Part shown: piece by piece, positions 1 to 6,199 of the stretch
How positions within the stretch are numbered: position 1 is the first letter of the stretch
Layout of the letters: every line of letters begins with the position of its first letter
Made by a program: the position numbers and the translations under genes
Assembly: GCA_024693345.1 (NCBI GenBank)
Contig: JAILLB010000053.1
Span: forward strand, 1-51,959
DNA: 51,959 nt
From: Clostridiales bacterium
GTDB lineage: Bacteria > Bacillota > Clostridia > Oscillospirales > CAG-272
Reading direction: 5' to 3'
Notes under the pieces: generated by a model
Told to the model about the DNA's origin: nothing
Databases searched by the model: none
Seen by the model: only the letters and a program-made list of their open reading frames with translations

Positions 1-76
1 TGGTCGGAGTGACTGGATTCGAACCAGCGGCCTCAACATCCCAAATGTCGCGCGCTACCAACTGCGCTACACCCCG
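1..76 (-). tRNA. tRNA-Pro (anticodon TGG)
   Basis: On the minus strand the sequence folds into a full cloverleaf: a 7-bp acceptor stem (CGGGGTG with CACTCCG, one G-T pair), GCGC D-stem, a 5-bp anticodon stem around loop TTTGGGA (anticodon TGG), and a T-arm with TTCGAAT. The 3' CCA is encoded in the DNA and is the first triplet of the window. It has its own promoter and is not part of the tRNA operon further right. Confidence 0.97.
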
Positions 77-94
77 ATAATATCAACGCCACAT

Positions 95-122
95 ATTATA
101 TCACCAATTGTTTTTTTGTCAA
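95..122 (-). promoter_or_regulatory. sigma-A promoter of tRNA-Pro
   Basis: Reading on the minus strand, TTGACA is followed after 16 bp by TATAAT, both perfect consensus, ending about 19 bp before the mature tRNA-Pro 5' end. Confidence 0.85.
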
Positions 123-165
123 TCAATTTTTCTTTGGCAAATCACACCAACAATGCTCGTTTTAA

Positions 166-194
166 TTGATTTTATTTTTAATTCGGTTTATAAT
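166..194 (+). promoter_or_regulatory. sigma-A promoter of the DUF308 gene
   Basis: TTGATT and TATAAT are separated by 17 bp. The -10 box lies 25 bp before the chosen ATG. It also lies inside the longer possible reading frame, which supports the shorter start. Confidence 0.75.
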
Positions 195-219
195 CATTTG
201 TATAGTTTCGGAGGTAAAT

Positions 220-828
220 ATGGCAAACAAGAAGAATAATCAATTAGGACTCATAATAAGATTCATCTTATGCCTGGCATTCGGTGTAGTAATGATTGTA
301 TTTCCAAGCAAAACAATTGATGCAATTTGTTACATAGCCGGAGCTGCTGCTATTACAATGGGAGTTATAGGAATTATAATGTTCTTCACCAAAAAGGAAC
401 AACTGTTACCTCTGATAACTCTAATCCTCGGAATATTCAGCATAGCATGCGGAATTATTTTGTGCATCCATCCGGAATTTGTAAAAAGAATCATCCCTTC
501 TCTGATTGGCCTGTTCATTATAATCGACAGCATTGTACGCGGAATATCTGCACTGAGTATAAAAGGAAGAAGCCTTTACTGGGTTGGCGCATTTACACTC
601 TCAATAATCGGTGTGGTATTCGGCATTCTTGTTATGGTCTTTGGAGATAAAGTCGCAGATGTCATGGCTGTATTAGCCGGAGTTGCTCTCATAATTGATT
701 CAATAGAAAACTTTATTATTTATCTCGCATACAAAAAACACATCAATTCATCACCTGAAAAAGTAACAATAGAAGAACCTGAATACACAGTTAAAAGCAG
801 TGAGGCTCAGGATAAAACCCAAGAATAA
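220..828 (+). CDS. DUF308 (HdeD-like) multi-pass membrane protein
   Basis: A 202-residue integral membrane protein with about six hydrophobic segments arranged in pairs and a short polar, acidic C-terminal tail. The pattern of glycine-rich helices (for example GAAAITMGVIGIIMFF and LAGVALIIDSIENFII) fits the DUF308/HdeD family, whose molecular function is not established in Gram-positive bacteria. The ATG at 220 is preceded by a CGGAGGT ribosome site. A longer in-frame start at 166 is rejected because a promoter lies within it. It probably forms an operon with the membrane gene six bases downstream. Confidence 0.8.
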   Translation: MANKKNNQLGLIIRFILCLAFGVVMIVFPSKTIDAICYIAGAAAITMGVIGIIMFFTKKEQLLPLITLILGIFSIACGIILCIHPEFVKRIIPSLIGLFIIIDSIVRGISALSIKGRSLYWVGAFTLSIIGVVFGILVMVFGDKVADVMAVLAGVALIIDSIENFIIYLAYKKHINSSPEKVTIEEPEYTVKSSEAQDKTQE

Positions 829-834
829 TGGTAC

Positions 835-1662
835 ATGAATATGGCTGACAAAAAGAAATTCAAATTATTGATTGTATTAGCATTCACAATGGTAGTTACG
901 ATAGCATTGACTATTGTAAGATCCATATTAATGGTGAATGGCTTTGATTCACAAACAATGCAATACAGTATGGACATAGTATCAAGCGCACATGTAATCA
1001 TCATAGCATGCATGGTTATTGCAGCATTGGTTATTCTGTCGTATTTCCTTTTTAAAAAATACGAAATAAAATCGTTCGGCATTGCAATTCCAATTAAGAT
1101 TTCAGTTGCCATACTCTTTTTGGTTGTAAGTGTATTGAACGTCATTAGCATTCTCGGAAAAACTGCCGGTAATTATTCGGCATCGAGCACATATGCTGCT
1201 TACAGGCTCATAATGATAATCAGCACAGTTTTTGCTCTGACTTCCGGAATCTATCTTTTGTTCACTGTCACTGAGAAAAAGAAAAATCTGAACATTATTT
1301 CTTCAGTTCTTCCCCTCTGGGCTGCAATGAGCATTCTTGCATCATATTTTAACCCTGATTATACACTGACTGATACAAACAGGATGGTATACTGCCTCAT
1401 GCTTATGAGCAGCGCTATAATGTTCGTCAAGGCCTCAAAATGTATGGTTTACGAAACAAACAATTATTTGTCGAGCATCCTTGCCTCCGTTTTATCCCTG
1501 GCATTTTCACTGCTGTTCATAATTCCAAACATTGTGTACATCATATCAACAGGAAAATCCATTACTTTGTTCGGAGTCGATAACCTGGTTGCAATAGCAA
1601 TTATACTGTTCTCAATTGGAGTCATATTACAAAGCCTTAAAAAAGATACCGCCCTCGATTGA
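835..1662 (+). CDS. multi-pass membrane protein of unknown function
   Basis: A 275-residue protein with about eight predicted membrane helices and short loops, beginning with a Lys-rich stretch (ADKKKFK) much like that of the preceding gene. I do not recognise a family. It starts six bases after the DUF308 stop, so the two are probably co-transcribed. No strong ribosome site precedes the start; ATG at 835 or at 841 are both possible, and translational coupling is likely. The stop codon lies inside the stem of the downstream terminator. Confidence 0.7.
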   Translation: MNMADKKKFKLLIVLAFTMVVTIALTIVRSILMVNGFDSQTMQYSMDIVSSAHVIIIACMVIAALVILSYFLFKKYEIKSFGIAIPIKISVAILFLVVSVLNVISILGKTAGNYSASSTYAAYRLIMIISTVFALTSGIYLLFTVTEKKKNLNIISSVLPLWAAMSILASYFNPDYTLTDTNRMVYCLMLMSSAIMFVKASKCMVYETNNYLSSILASVLSLAFSLLFIIPNIVYIISTGKSITLFGVDNLVAIAIILFSIGVILQSLKKDTALD

Positions 1663-1675
1663 GGACGGCTTTTTT
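1649..1675. terminator. bidirectional Rho-independent terminator
   Basis: An inverted repeat CCGCCCTC-GATT-GAGGACGG (one mismatch) is followed by a T run on the plus strand and, read on the minus strand, by ATCTTTTTT. It can end the plus-strand membrane operon and the minus-strand tRNA operon. Confidence 0.8.
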
Positions 1676-1676
1676 A

Positions 1677-1754
1677 TGGGGTGGATACTCGGACTTGAAC
1701 CGAGGGCCTTCAGGGCCACAACCTGACGCGCTAACCACCTGCGCTATATCCACC
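1677..1754 (-). tRNA. tRNA-His (anticodon GTG)
   Basis: Last gene of a four-tRNA minus-strand operon. The acceptor stem is GTGGATA with TATCCAC, the anticodon loop TTGTGGC gives GTG, and the T-arm carries TTCAAGT. The discriminator is C and the CCA is encoded. The extra 5' G (G-1) typical of tRNA-His is present and can face the discriminator C. Confidence 0.96.
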
Positions 1755-1814
1755 ATACAGTGATGATATATTAACAAAAAACAGCTCCGTTTTCATCAGA
1801 ACCGTTGTATTTTT

Positions 1815-1891
1815 TGGTGGGGGCAGAGGGGTTCGAACCCCCGACCTTCTGCACGTCAAGCAGACACTCTAGCCAGCTGAGCTATGCCTCC
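1815..1891 (-). tRNA. tRNA-Val (anticodon GAC)
   Basis: Third gene of the tRNA operon. Anticodon loop TTGACGT on a perfect TCTGC/GCAGA stem gives GAC, which reads GTC/GTT. CCA is encoded. The acceptor stem GGAGGCA against TGCCCCC leaves an A-C mismatch at position 3:70, and the T-stem contains one G-T pair. The rest of the cloverleaf is intact, so it is probably functional. Confidence 0.9.
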
Positions 1892-1900
1892 ATCAAATTA

Positions 1901-1977
1901 TGGCGTGCCTTGGGGGATTCGAACCCTCGACCTACTGCTTAGAAGGCAGTTGCTCTATCCTGCTGAGCTAAAGGCAC
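1901..1977 (-). tRNA. tRNA-Arg (anticodon TCT)
   Basis: Second gene of the tRNA operon. It has acceptor GTGCCTT with AAGGCAC, anticodon stem ACTGC/GCAGT with loop CTTCTAA (TCT, reading AGA/AGG), and an encoded CCA. AGA is a very frequent arginine codon in the neighbouring genes, so this is a heavily used tRNA here. Confidence 0.97.
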
Positions 1978-1981
1978 AAAA

Positions 1982-2055
1982 TGGAGCGGATGATGGGAAT
2001 CGAACCCACGTGACCAGCTTGGAAGGCTGATGTTCTACCATTGAACCACACCCGC
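1982..2055 (-). tRNA. tRNA-Gly (anticodon TCC)
   Basis: First gene of the four-tRNA operon. Acceptor GCGGGTG pairs with CATCCGC, the discriminator is T followed by an encoded CCA, and loop CTTCCAA gives anticodon TCC (reads GGA/GGG). Confidence 0.97.
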
Positions 2056-2085
2056 ATCAATTGCTCTGTTTTTAGTCGCTAACAT

Positions 2086-2114
2086 ATACTAGCACAATGA
2101 TTTTGGTTTGTCAA
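2086..2114 (-). promoter_or_regulatory. promoter of the tRNA Gly-Arg-Val-His operon
   Basis: On the minus strand TTGACA is followed by a 17-bp spacer and TAGTAT, with a TGC immediately before it that makes an extended -10. It lies about 30 bp upstream of tRNA-Gly. Confidence 0.8.
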
Positions 2115-2172
2115 TAAAAAAATAGTCATTTTTTGACATGCAATCAGTAGTCAAAAATATATTCAACAGTGT

Positions 2173-2200
2173 AAAAATCCGGAATCAAATCCGGATTTTT
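2173..2200. terminator. terminator of the minus-strand membrane gene pair
   Basis: A perfect 11-bp inverted repeat (aaaaatccgga / tccggattttt) with a 6-nt loop lies directly after the stop codon of the minus-strand gene. The A/T ends make it usable in both directions. Confidence 0.85.
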
Positions 2201-2863
2201 TCAATGGTAAACTATTTCGTATTTGTACACATTGTCTTCGCTGTCAATGTAAATTTCAAATGTGGAAGGATCCATGAAGTCATAATGGTATCCAACATTA
2301 TATATCCATCTTTCGTTACCGGTATTAGACACATATGCGTGAGGTTTTGGATCAAATTCCTTTACAGGCATTTTTGAGTCCGGTTCACCAAGCAATTCTT
2401 CGACCTGCTTTCCTGATAATTCTTCCAAATTGTACTGTTCCAGAAATGATTCTGACAGCAATCCTCTGTAATCCGAATTATCTTTTGCCTCCGCCCATTT
2501 TTCACTGGTCCAGGTTTTGTACTCTTCATAACTGCCGTTTATACTTAATACTCCGACCGTTCCTGCAACAATGGATAAGACAAGAACAATAGCCACAGTC
2601 ACGATGCATCTTGTTTTCTTCACTTCTGTCTTTATTGTTGATACCAGATAGAAAACAAACATTGATATTCCAAGCAATGTTATGATGACAAGGTCCCAGT
2701 ATATAAAGATAAATGTCAAATCAAGTGTCAATGAGAATTTTGAGTAGTAGTAATGAAGCAAAAGCACGAATGTCATCAACAAAAATGCTACACAGCATAT
2801 TGTCAAAAGGATATACCCTATCAAAGGCCTTTTGCTTTTCTTAGATTCGACTTCATTCACCAT
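2201..2863 (-). CDS. membrane protein of unknown function, three N-terminal helices and an extracytoplasmic domain
   Basis: About 220 residues. The N-terminal half has three hydrophobic helices (starting at GYILLTICCVAFLLM, then IFIYWDLVIITLLG and TVAIVLVLSIVAG). A hydrophilic C-terminal domain of about 115 residues follows, rich in Glu, Asp and Tyr (for example YEEYKTWTSEKWAEA) and probably outside the membrane. I do not recognise a family. The ATG at 2863 is preferred over an upstream TTG because AAGGA lies 11 bases ahead of it. It overlaps the end of the upstream gene by 11 bases, so the two are translationally coupled. Confidence 0.7.
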   Translation of the reverse strand: MVNEVESKKSKRPLIGYILLTICCVAFLLMTFVLLLHYYYSKFSLTLDLTFIFIYWDLVIITLLGISMFVFYLVSTIKTEVKKTRCIVTVAIVLVLSIVAGTVGVLSINGSYEEYKTWTSEKWAEAKDNSDYRGLLSESFLEQYNLEELSGKQVEELLGEPDSKMPVKEFDPKPHAYVSNTGNERWIYNVGYHYDFMDPSTFEIYIDSEDNVYKYEIVYH

Positions 2864-3500
2864 AATAAACAATTTCCTTAAAGAGAATCATATGATTTGT
2901 GAATGAATTCTGCTCTTTTTTCAATCCGTTTTTGTCCGAAACATACGGAACAACTTTGAGCGCAACTACCGTATTGTCGGAAAACAGATTTACCCCCGGG
3001 TTGTTCTTTGCAAAATTGGTTTTATTCAGATACAATGCACATTCATCATATGCAGAAGCAGGCAGTTTGTCTCCAAAGACTTCAGATAACTGAATAAATA
3101 CACCTGTGTCCTTATAACTCAAGTATATCTCCTCGGGCATGATATAGATGTAATAGGGCAAAACAGCCATTGTGCCAAGGTATTGTTCTGCATTGGAATT
3201 TGTTCCGTTAGCATAATACTCTGCACTTGACGGGTCATATACAAGCTGCGAGAAGTTTATTGTGACTTTACCGTTTTTATCTGTATCTATCCCTATTTTT
3301 TTGAAAGAATTAACAATATCCGACTGCCTTGTGTCAGTTATGTTTTCATCACCGACATAAATAACGTAGTAATCGAAGTTCTCCTTCTGAAAGGTTTGGA
3401 TAAGACACACAACCGCTATAACAACAAAGAAAGATATTATGATGGTTCTCCACTTGTAATGGTACCAGAAGTTTTCCAGCTTTTTCCAGAAACTGTCCAT
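2853..3500 (-). CDS. single-pass membrane-anchored protein of unknown function
   Basis: 215 residues beginning MDSFWKKLENFWYHYKWR, then one strong membrane helix (TIIISFFVVIAVVCLIQTF) and a large extracytoplasmic domain with many Tyr, Asn and Asp residues. Short proteins with a WKK..WYYHKW-like N-terminus and a single anchor are common in Clostridia, but I know of no assigned function. The ATG has an AAAGGAGG site six bases upstream; a GTG further upstream overlaps that site and is rejected. It forms a two-gene operon with the overlapping gene downstream. Confidence 0.7.
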   Translation of the reverse strand: MDSFWKKLENFWYHYKWRTIIISFFVVIAVVCLIQTFQKENFDYYVIYVGDENITDTRQSDIVNSFKKIGIDTDKNGKVTINFSQLVYDPSSAEYYANGTNSNAEQYLGTMAVLPYYIYIMPEEIYLSYKDTGVFIQLSEVFGDKLPASAYDECALYLNKTNFAKNNPGVNLFSDNTVVALKVVPYVSDKNGLKKEQNSFTNHMILFKEIVYYGE

Positions 3501-3532
3501 GTCTTTTCCTCCTTTCACATGAGTGTGGCTTA

Positions 3533-3561
3533 ATTATAGAACATTATCGCAAAATCTTCAA
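3533..3561 (-). promoter_or_regulatory. promoter of the membrane gene pair
   Basis: TTGAAG, a 17-bp spacer and TATAAT on the minus strand, with the -10 box about 33 bp before the chosen ATG. Confidence 0.7.
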
Positions 3562-3937
3562 GTTAATGTAACATATGAGTTTCCCCAATTTTAATTAGAG
3601 ATAATTAATATAGTTTAAAATTACTGGAGAAATGCTACTAATTGTAGCAGAAATACACTTTTTTTGATCAAAATTGCCCATTTTCTCTGGCATATATGCT
3701 AAATTTCTATTCGTAGAAAAAATGTAAAGGCCACAAAGAAATGGGGATAAAAAAACAAGGAGAAAATAGAACATAGACCCAAATCTCAGCAGTTGGTTCT
3801 ATTTTAATTTATTAAAATAGAAAATTTGCACAAATGCTTCTTTTTTAGGTTTAACACTTCTTTTATTTGCAAATCCGGAGCATTTCTTTTACGTAAAATG
3901 GGGAAACTCAAAAATGTAACAAACCTCTTGACACATG
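3562..3937. other. AT-rich intergenic stretch with several inverted repeats, no gene seen
   Basis: No convincing open frame or RNA gene is visible between the divergent promoters. Short inverted repeats occur: GCTAC/GTAGC near 3638-3653, TTTCTA/TAGAAA near 3705-3720, a perfect 10-bp repeat TCTATTTTAA/TTAAAATAGA at 3798-3821, ATTTGCAAAT near 3868, and the palindrome TTTTACGTAAAA near 3887-3899. They could be operators or the foot of a small RNA; nothing in the sequence decides between these. Confidence 0.5.
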
Positions 3938-3946
3938 TGATATAAT
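3938..3946 (+). promoter_or_regulatory. probable extended -10 promoter of the CobW gene
   Basis: TGATATAAT is a TGn-TATAAT extended -10 element 33 bp before the start. A TTGACA lies only 7 bp upstream of it, which is too close to act as its -35, and no other good -35 is visible. Confidence 0.5.
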
Positions 3947-3979
3947 GTACTTAGCAACAAAATGAAGAAGGTGTTATAC

Positions 3980-5158
3980 ATGATTAAAGTTGATATTTTT
4001 TCAGGCTTTCTCGGAGCAGGAAAAACCACACTGATTAAAAAACTGGTTAAGGAATCGTTCCAGGGCCAGAAAATCGTTCTCATTGAGAACGAATTCGGTG
4101 AAATAGGAATAGACAGTTCCTTCCTTAAAGAAAGCGGAATACAGATAAACGAACTCAATGACGGATGCATTTGCTGCAGTCTCGTCGGAGATTTCAGAGA
4201 AGCATTGAAAAAAGTTGTAAAGCAGTACTCTCCTGACAGGATTATCATTGAACCATCGGGTGTTGGCAAGCTGAGCGATGTCACAAGGGCTGTTGAAGGC
4301 GTCGCCGAAGAAGTTGGACTTGAACTCAACAGTTTTGTAACCGTTGCAGATGTCAAAAAAGTCAAAATGTACATGAAAAATTTCGGTGAGTTCTACGATG
4401 ATCAGATTTCACACGCCAGCTGCATTATTCTCAGCAGAACACAACTGGTTGATGAAACATCAATTAAGTCAGCTGTTGATATGATTAGAACAAAAAATGA
4501 AAAAGCAACAGTGATTACTACTGACTGGAATCTTCTTGAAGGAGACAAGATACTCTCTGTCATGGACGGTAAAAATACGCTTGTTGATGAGCTGACAGCG
4601 TTGGCGAAAGAAGCCAATGAAAATGCTCATGATGATGAAGATGAAGACGAGCATGAACATCACCATCACCATGATGACGACGAAGACGAAGATGAGCAAG
4701 AACATAACCATCATCACGATGATGACGACGAAGATGAACATGAACACCATCACCACGATGATGACAACGAAGACGAAGATGAACATGAACACCATCACCA
4801 CGATGATGACGACGACGAAGATGAAGACGAGCACGAACATCATCACCATCATCACCATCACCACCATCATCACCACGACCATGATGCTGATGAAGTATTT
4901 ACAAGCTGGGGAGTTGAGACTTCAAACAAGTACTCCAAAGAAGATATTGAGCATGCAATAGCTGAACTCGAAACGGGAAAATACGGAACAATTCTCCGTT
5001 CTAAGGGTATTGTTGACGGTGGGGATGTTTGGTATGAGTTTGATATGGTTCCCGGAGAAATTGAAATAAGAAAAACAACCCCTGATGTTACAGGCAAGCT
5101 TGTTGTTATTGGATCAAAGCTTGATGAAGCTGGCGTTGCAGCACTGTTCAGAGTATAA
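3980..5158 (+). CDS. CobW/COG0523-family GTPase with a large His/Asp/Glu metal-binding insert
   Basis: 392 residues. Members of this G3E GTPase family deliver metal ions, often zinc or cobalt, to client proteins in the cytoplasm. Visible are the P-loop (GFLGAGKTT, residues 9-17), the metal-binding CxCC motif (GCICC, Cys63, Cys65, Cys66) and a C-terminal CobW_C domain from about residue 303 (FTSWGVET onward). Between them, about residues 213-302 consist almost only of His, Asp and Glu in repeating blocks, far longer than the His-rich loops usually found in this family. The ATG at 3980 follows AAGGTG by 6 bases and places the P-loop near the N-terminus, as is usual; an in-frame ATG 18 bases earlier is less likely. 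The next gene, 10 bases on, is another CobW-like protein. The metal served cannot be told from sequence; zinc is the likeliest guess. Confidence 0.93.
   Translation: MIKVDIFSGFLGAGKTTLIKKLVKESFQGQKIVLIENEFGEIGIDSSFLKESGIQINELNDGCICCSLVGDFREALKKVVKQYSPDRIIIEPSGVGKLSDVTRAVEGVAEEVGLELNSFVTVADVKKVKMYMKNFGEFYDDQISHASCIILSRTQLVDETSIKSAVDMIRTKNEKATVITTDWNLLEGDKILSVMDGKNTLVDELTALAKEANENAHDDEDEDEHEHHHHHDDDEDEDEQEHNHHHDDDDEDEHEHHHHDDDNEDEDEHEHHHHDDDDDEDEDEHEHHHHHHHHHHHHHDHDADEVFTSWGVETSNKYSKEDIEHAIAELETGKYGTILRSKGIVDGGDVWYEFDMVPGEIEIRKTTPDVTGKLVVIGSKLDEAGVAALFRV
4618..4889. repeat. in-frame tandem repeat encoding the His/Asp/Glu insert
   Basis: Imperfect tandem units of roughly 60 bases, each encoding acidic residues followed by a His cluster (GATGACGACGAAGACGAAGATG-type blocks alternating with CACCATCACC-type blocks), are repeated about four times and end in a run of 13 or so consecutive His codons. 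The units keep the frame. Such DNA is prone to slippage, so the length is likely to vary between strains. Confidence 0.85.
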
Positions 5159-5168
5159 GAGGTAAAAT

Positions 5169-6137
5169 ATGCCGAGCAAAAATATACCGGTCTACTTGTT
5201 TCTGGGATTTCTGGAATCAGGAAAGACTAAACTAATACAGGAAACACTTGAAGATCCGGAGTTTGATGACGGAAACATCACTCTTCTCCTCGTCTGCGAA
5301 GAAGGAGAACAGGAATATGAACAGGTAAAGTTTGCAAAGCCTGACAATGTTGTAATCAAGTACGTCGGAGATAAGTCCGAATTCAATGTGGCTAATATAT
5401 CCAAATGGGCTGCCATTTCGAAATGCGGAAGAGTCATGATAGAATACAACGGAACGTGGATGGTAAACGAACTTTATTCAGCACTTCCCGAAAACATGGC
5501 TTTGTTCCAATCATTGCTCACTGTTGACTCAAACACTGTATTCATATATTCCAAAGACAACGGAATGCGCGGTCTGCTGCTTGACAAACTGGCTCAGGCT
5601 GAAATGGTTGTTTTCAACAGAGCTGATGTTGTTGACAGCGAAGACAAGAAAATAGAACTCCACAAGCTTGTAAGACAAGCATCCAGAAAGAGTGACATAG
5701 TATACGAATTCAACGACGGAACAGTCGAGTATGATGATATACCAGACCCTCTTCCCTTCGATATAAACGCAGATGTAATTGAGATTAAAGACAACGATTA
5801 TGGCGTCTGGATGCTCGATTGTCAGAACAATATAGCCAATTATGAAGGCAAAACAGTTTCTTTTCTTGCTCAGGTATGCCAGACCAAAAAAGCAGGCCCC
5901 GGATACTTTGTACCGGGAAGATTCGTTATGACGTGCTGCGCAGCAGACATTCAATTTATTGGGTTCCCATGCAAATATGATGGATATGAGAAACTTCATG
6001 ATAAAGAATGGGTAAGAGTGACCGCTGTCCTTCATATGTCAACAAATCCCGTATACAAAAGAAAAGGCCCGGTCCTCACTGCAAAAAGTGTAGTAAGCGG
6101 ACTCAAGCCCCAAAATGAAGTTGTTACGTTTTCTTAG
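5169..6137 (+). CDS. divergent CobW-like P-loop protein fused to a YcgQ/DUF1980-like C-terminal domain
   Basis: 322 residues in two parts. The N-terminal part (about 1-190) resembles CobW GTPases, with P-loop GFLESGKT (13-20) and an N-x-x-D-like motif FNRADVVD (149-156). It lacks the GCxCC metal motif; the corresponding place reads EYNGTWM. The C-terminal part (about 195-312) contains GRFVMTCCAADIQFIGFP (250-267), which matches my memory of the conserved segment of the TIGR03943/DUF1980 (YcgQ) family, a partner of the YcgR permease linked to metal homeostasis. GAGG lies 5 bases before the ATG. It is 10 bases after the CobW gene, so both are probably made together and handle the same metal. 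The fusion reading is an inference from motifs. Confidence 0.75.
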   Translation: MPSKNIPVYLFLGFLESGKTKLIQETLEDPEFDDGNITLLLVCEEGEQEYEQVKFAKPDNVVIKYVGDKSEFNVANISKWAAISKCGRVMIEYNGTWMVNELYSALPENMALFQSLLTVDSNTVFIYSKDNGMRGLLLDKLAQAEMVVFNRADVVDSEDKKIELHKLVRQASRKSDIVYEFNDGTVEYDDIPDPLPFDINADVIEIKDNDYGVWMLDCQNNIANYEGKTVSFLAQVCQTKKAGPGYFVPGRFVMTCCAADIQFIGFPCKYDGYEKLHDKEWVRVTAVLHMSTNPVYKRKGPVLTAKSVVSGLKPQNEVVTFS

Positions 6138-6199
6138 AATTGAGATTTAATAAAATACGCTTCGTCTAATAGATGAATCTCAAACTTCTGGAGGCAAAA

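Noticed and set aside
3928..3946. TTGACA followed by TATAAT as a promoter
   Set aside because: They are only 7 bp apart. Only the extended -10 reading is kept.
4618..4889. Tandem repeats that could be taken for a CRISPR array
   Set aside because: The units are adjacent, imperfect, in frame and encode protein; there are no spacers or cas genes.
4469..4961. Open frames on both strands rich in Val/Met/Ile or Thr/Met
   Set aside because: They are read-throughs of the His/Asp/Glu repeat in other frames; composition and overlap with the CobW gene show they are not genes.
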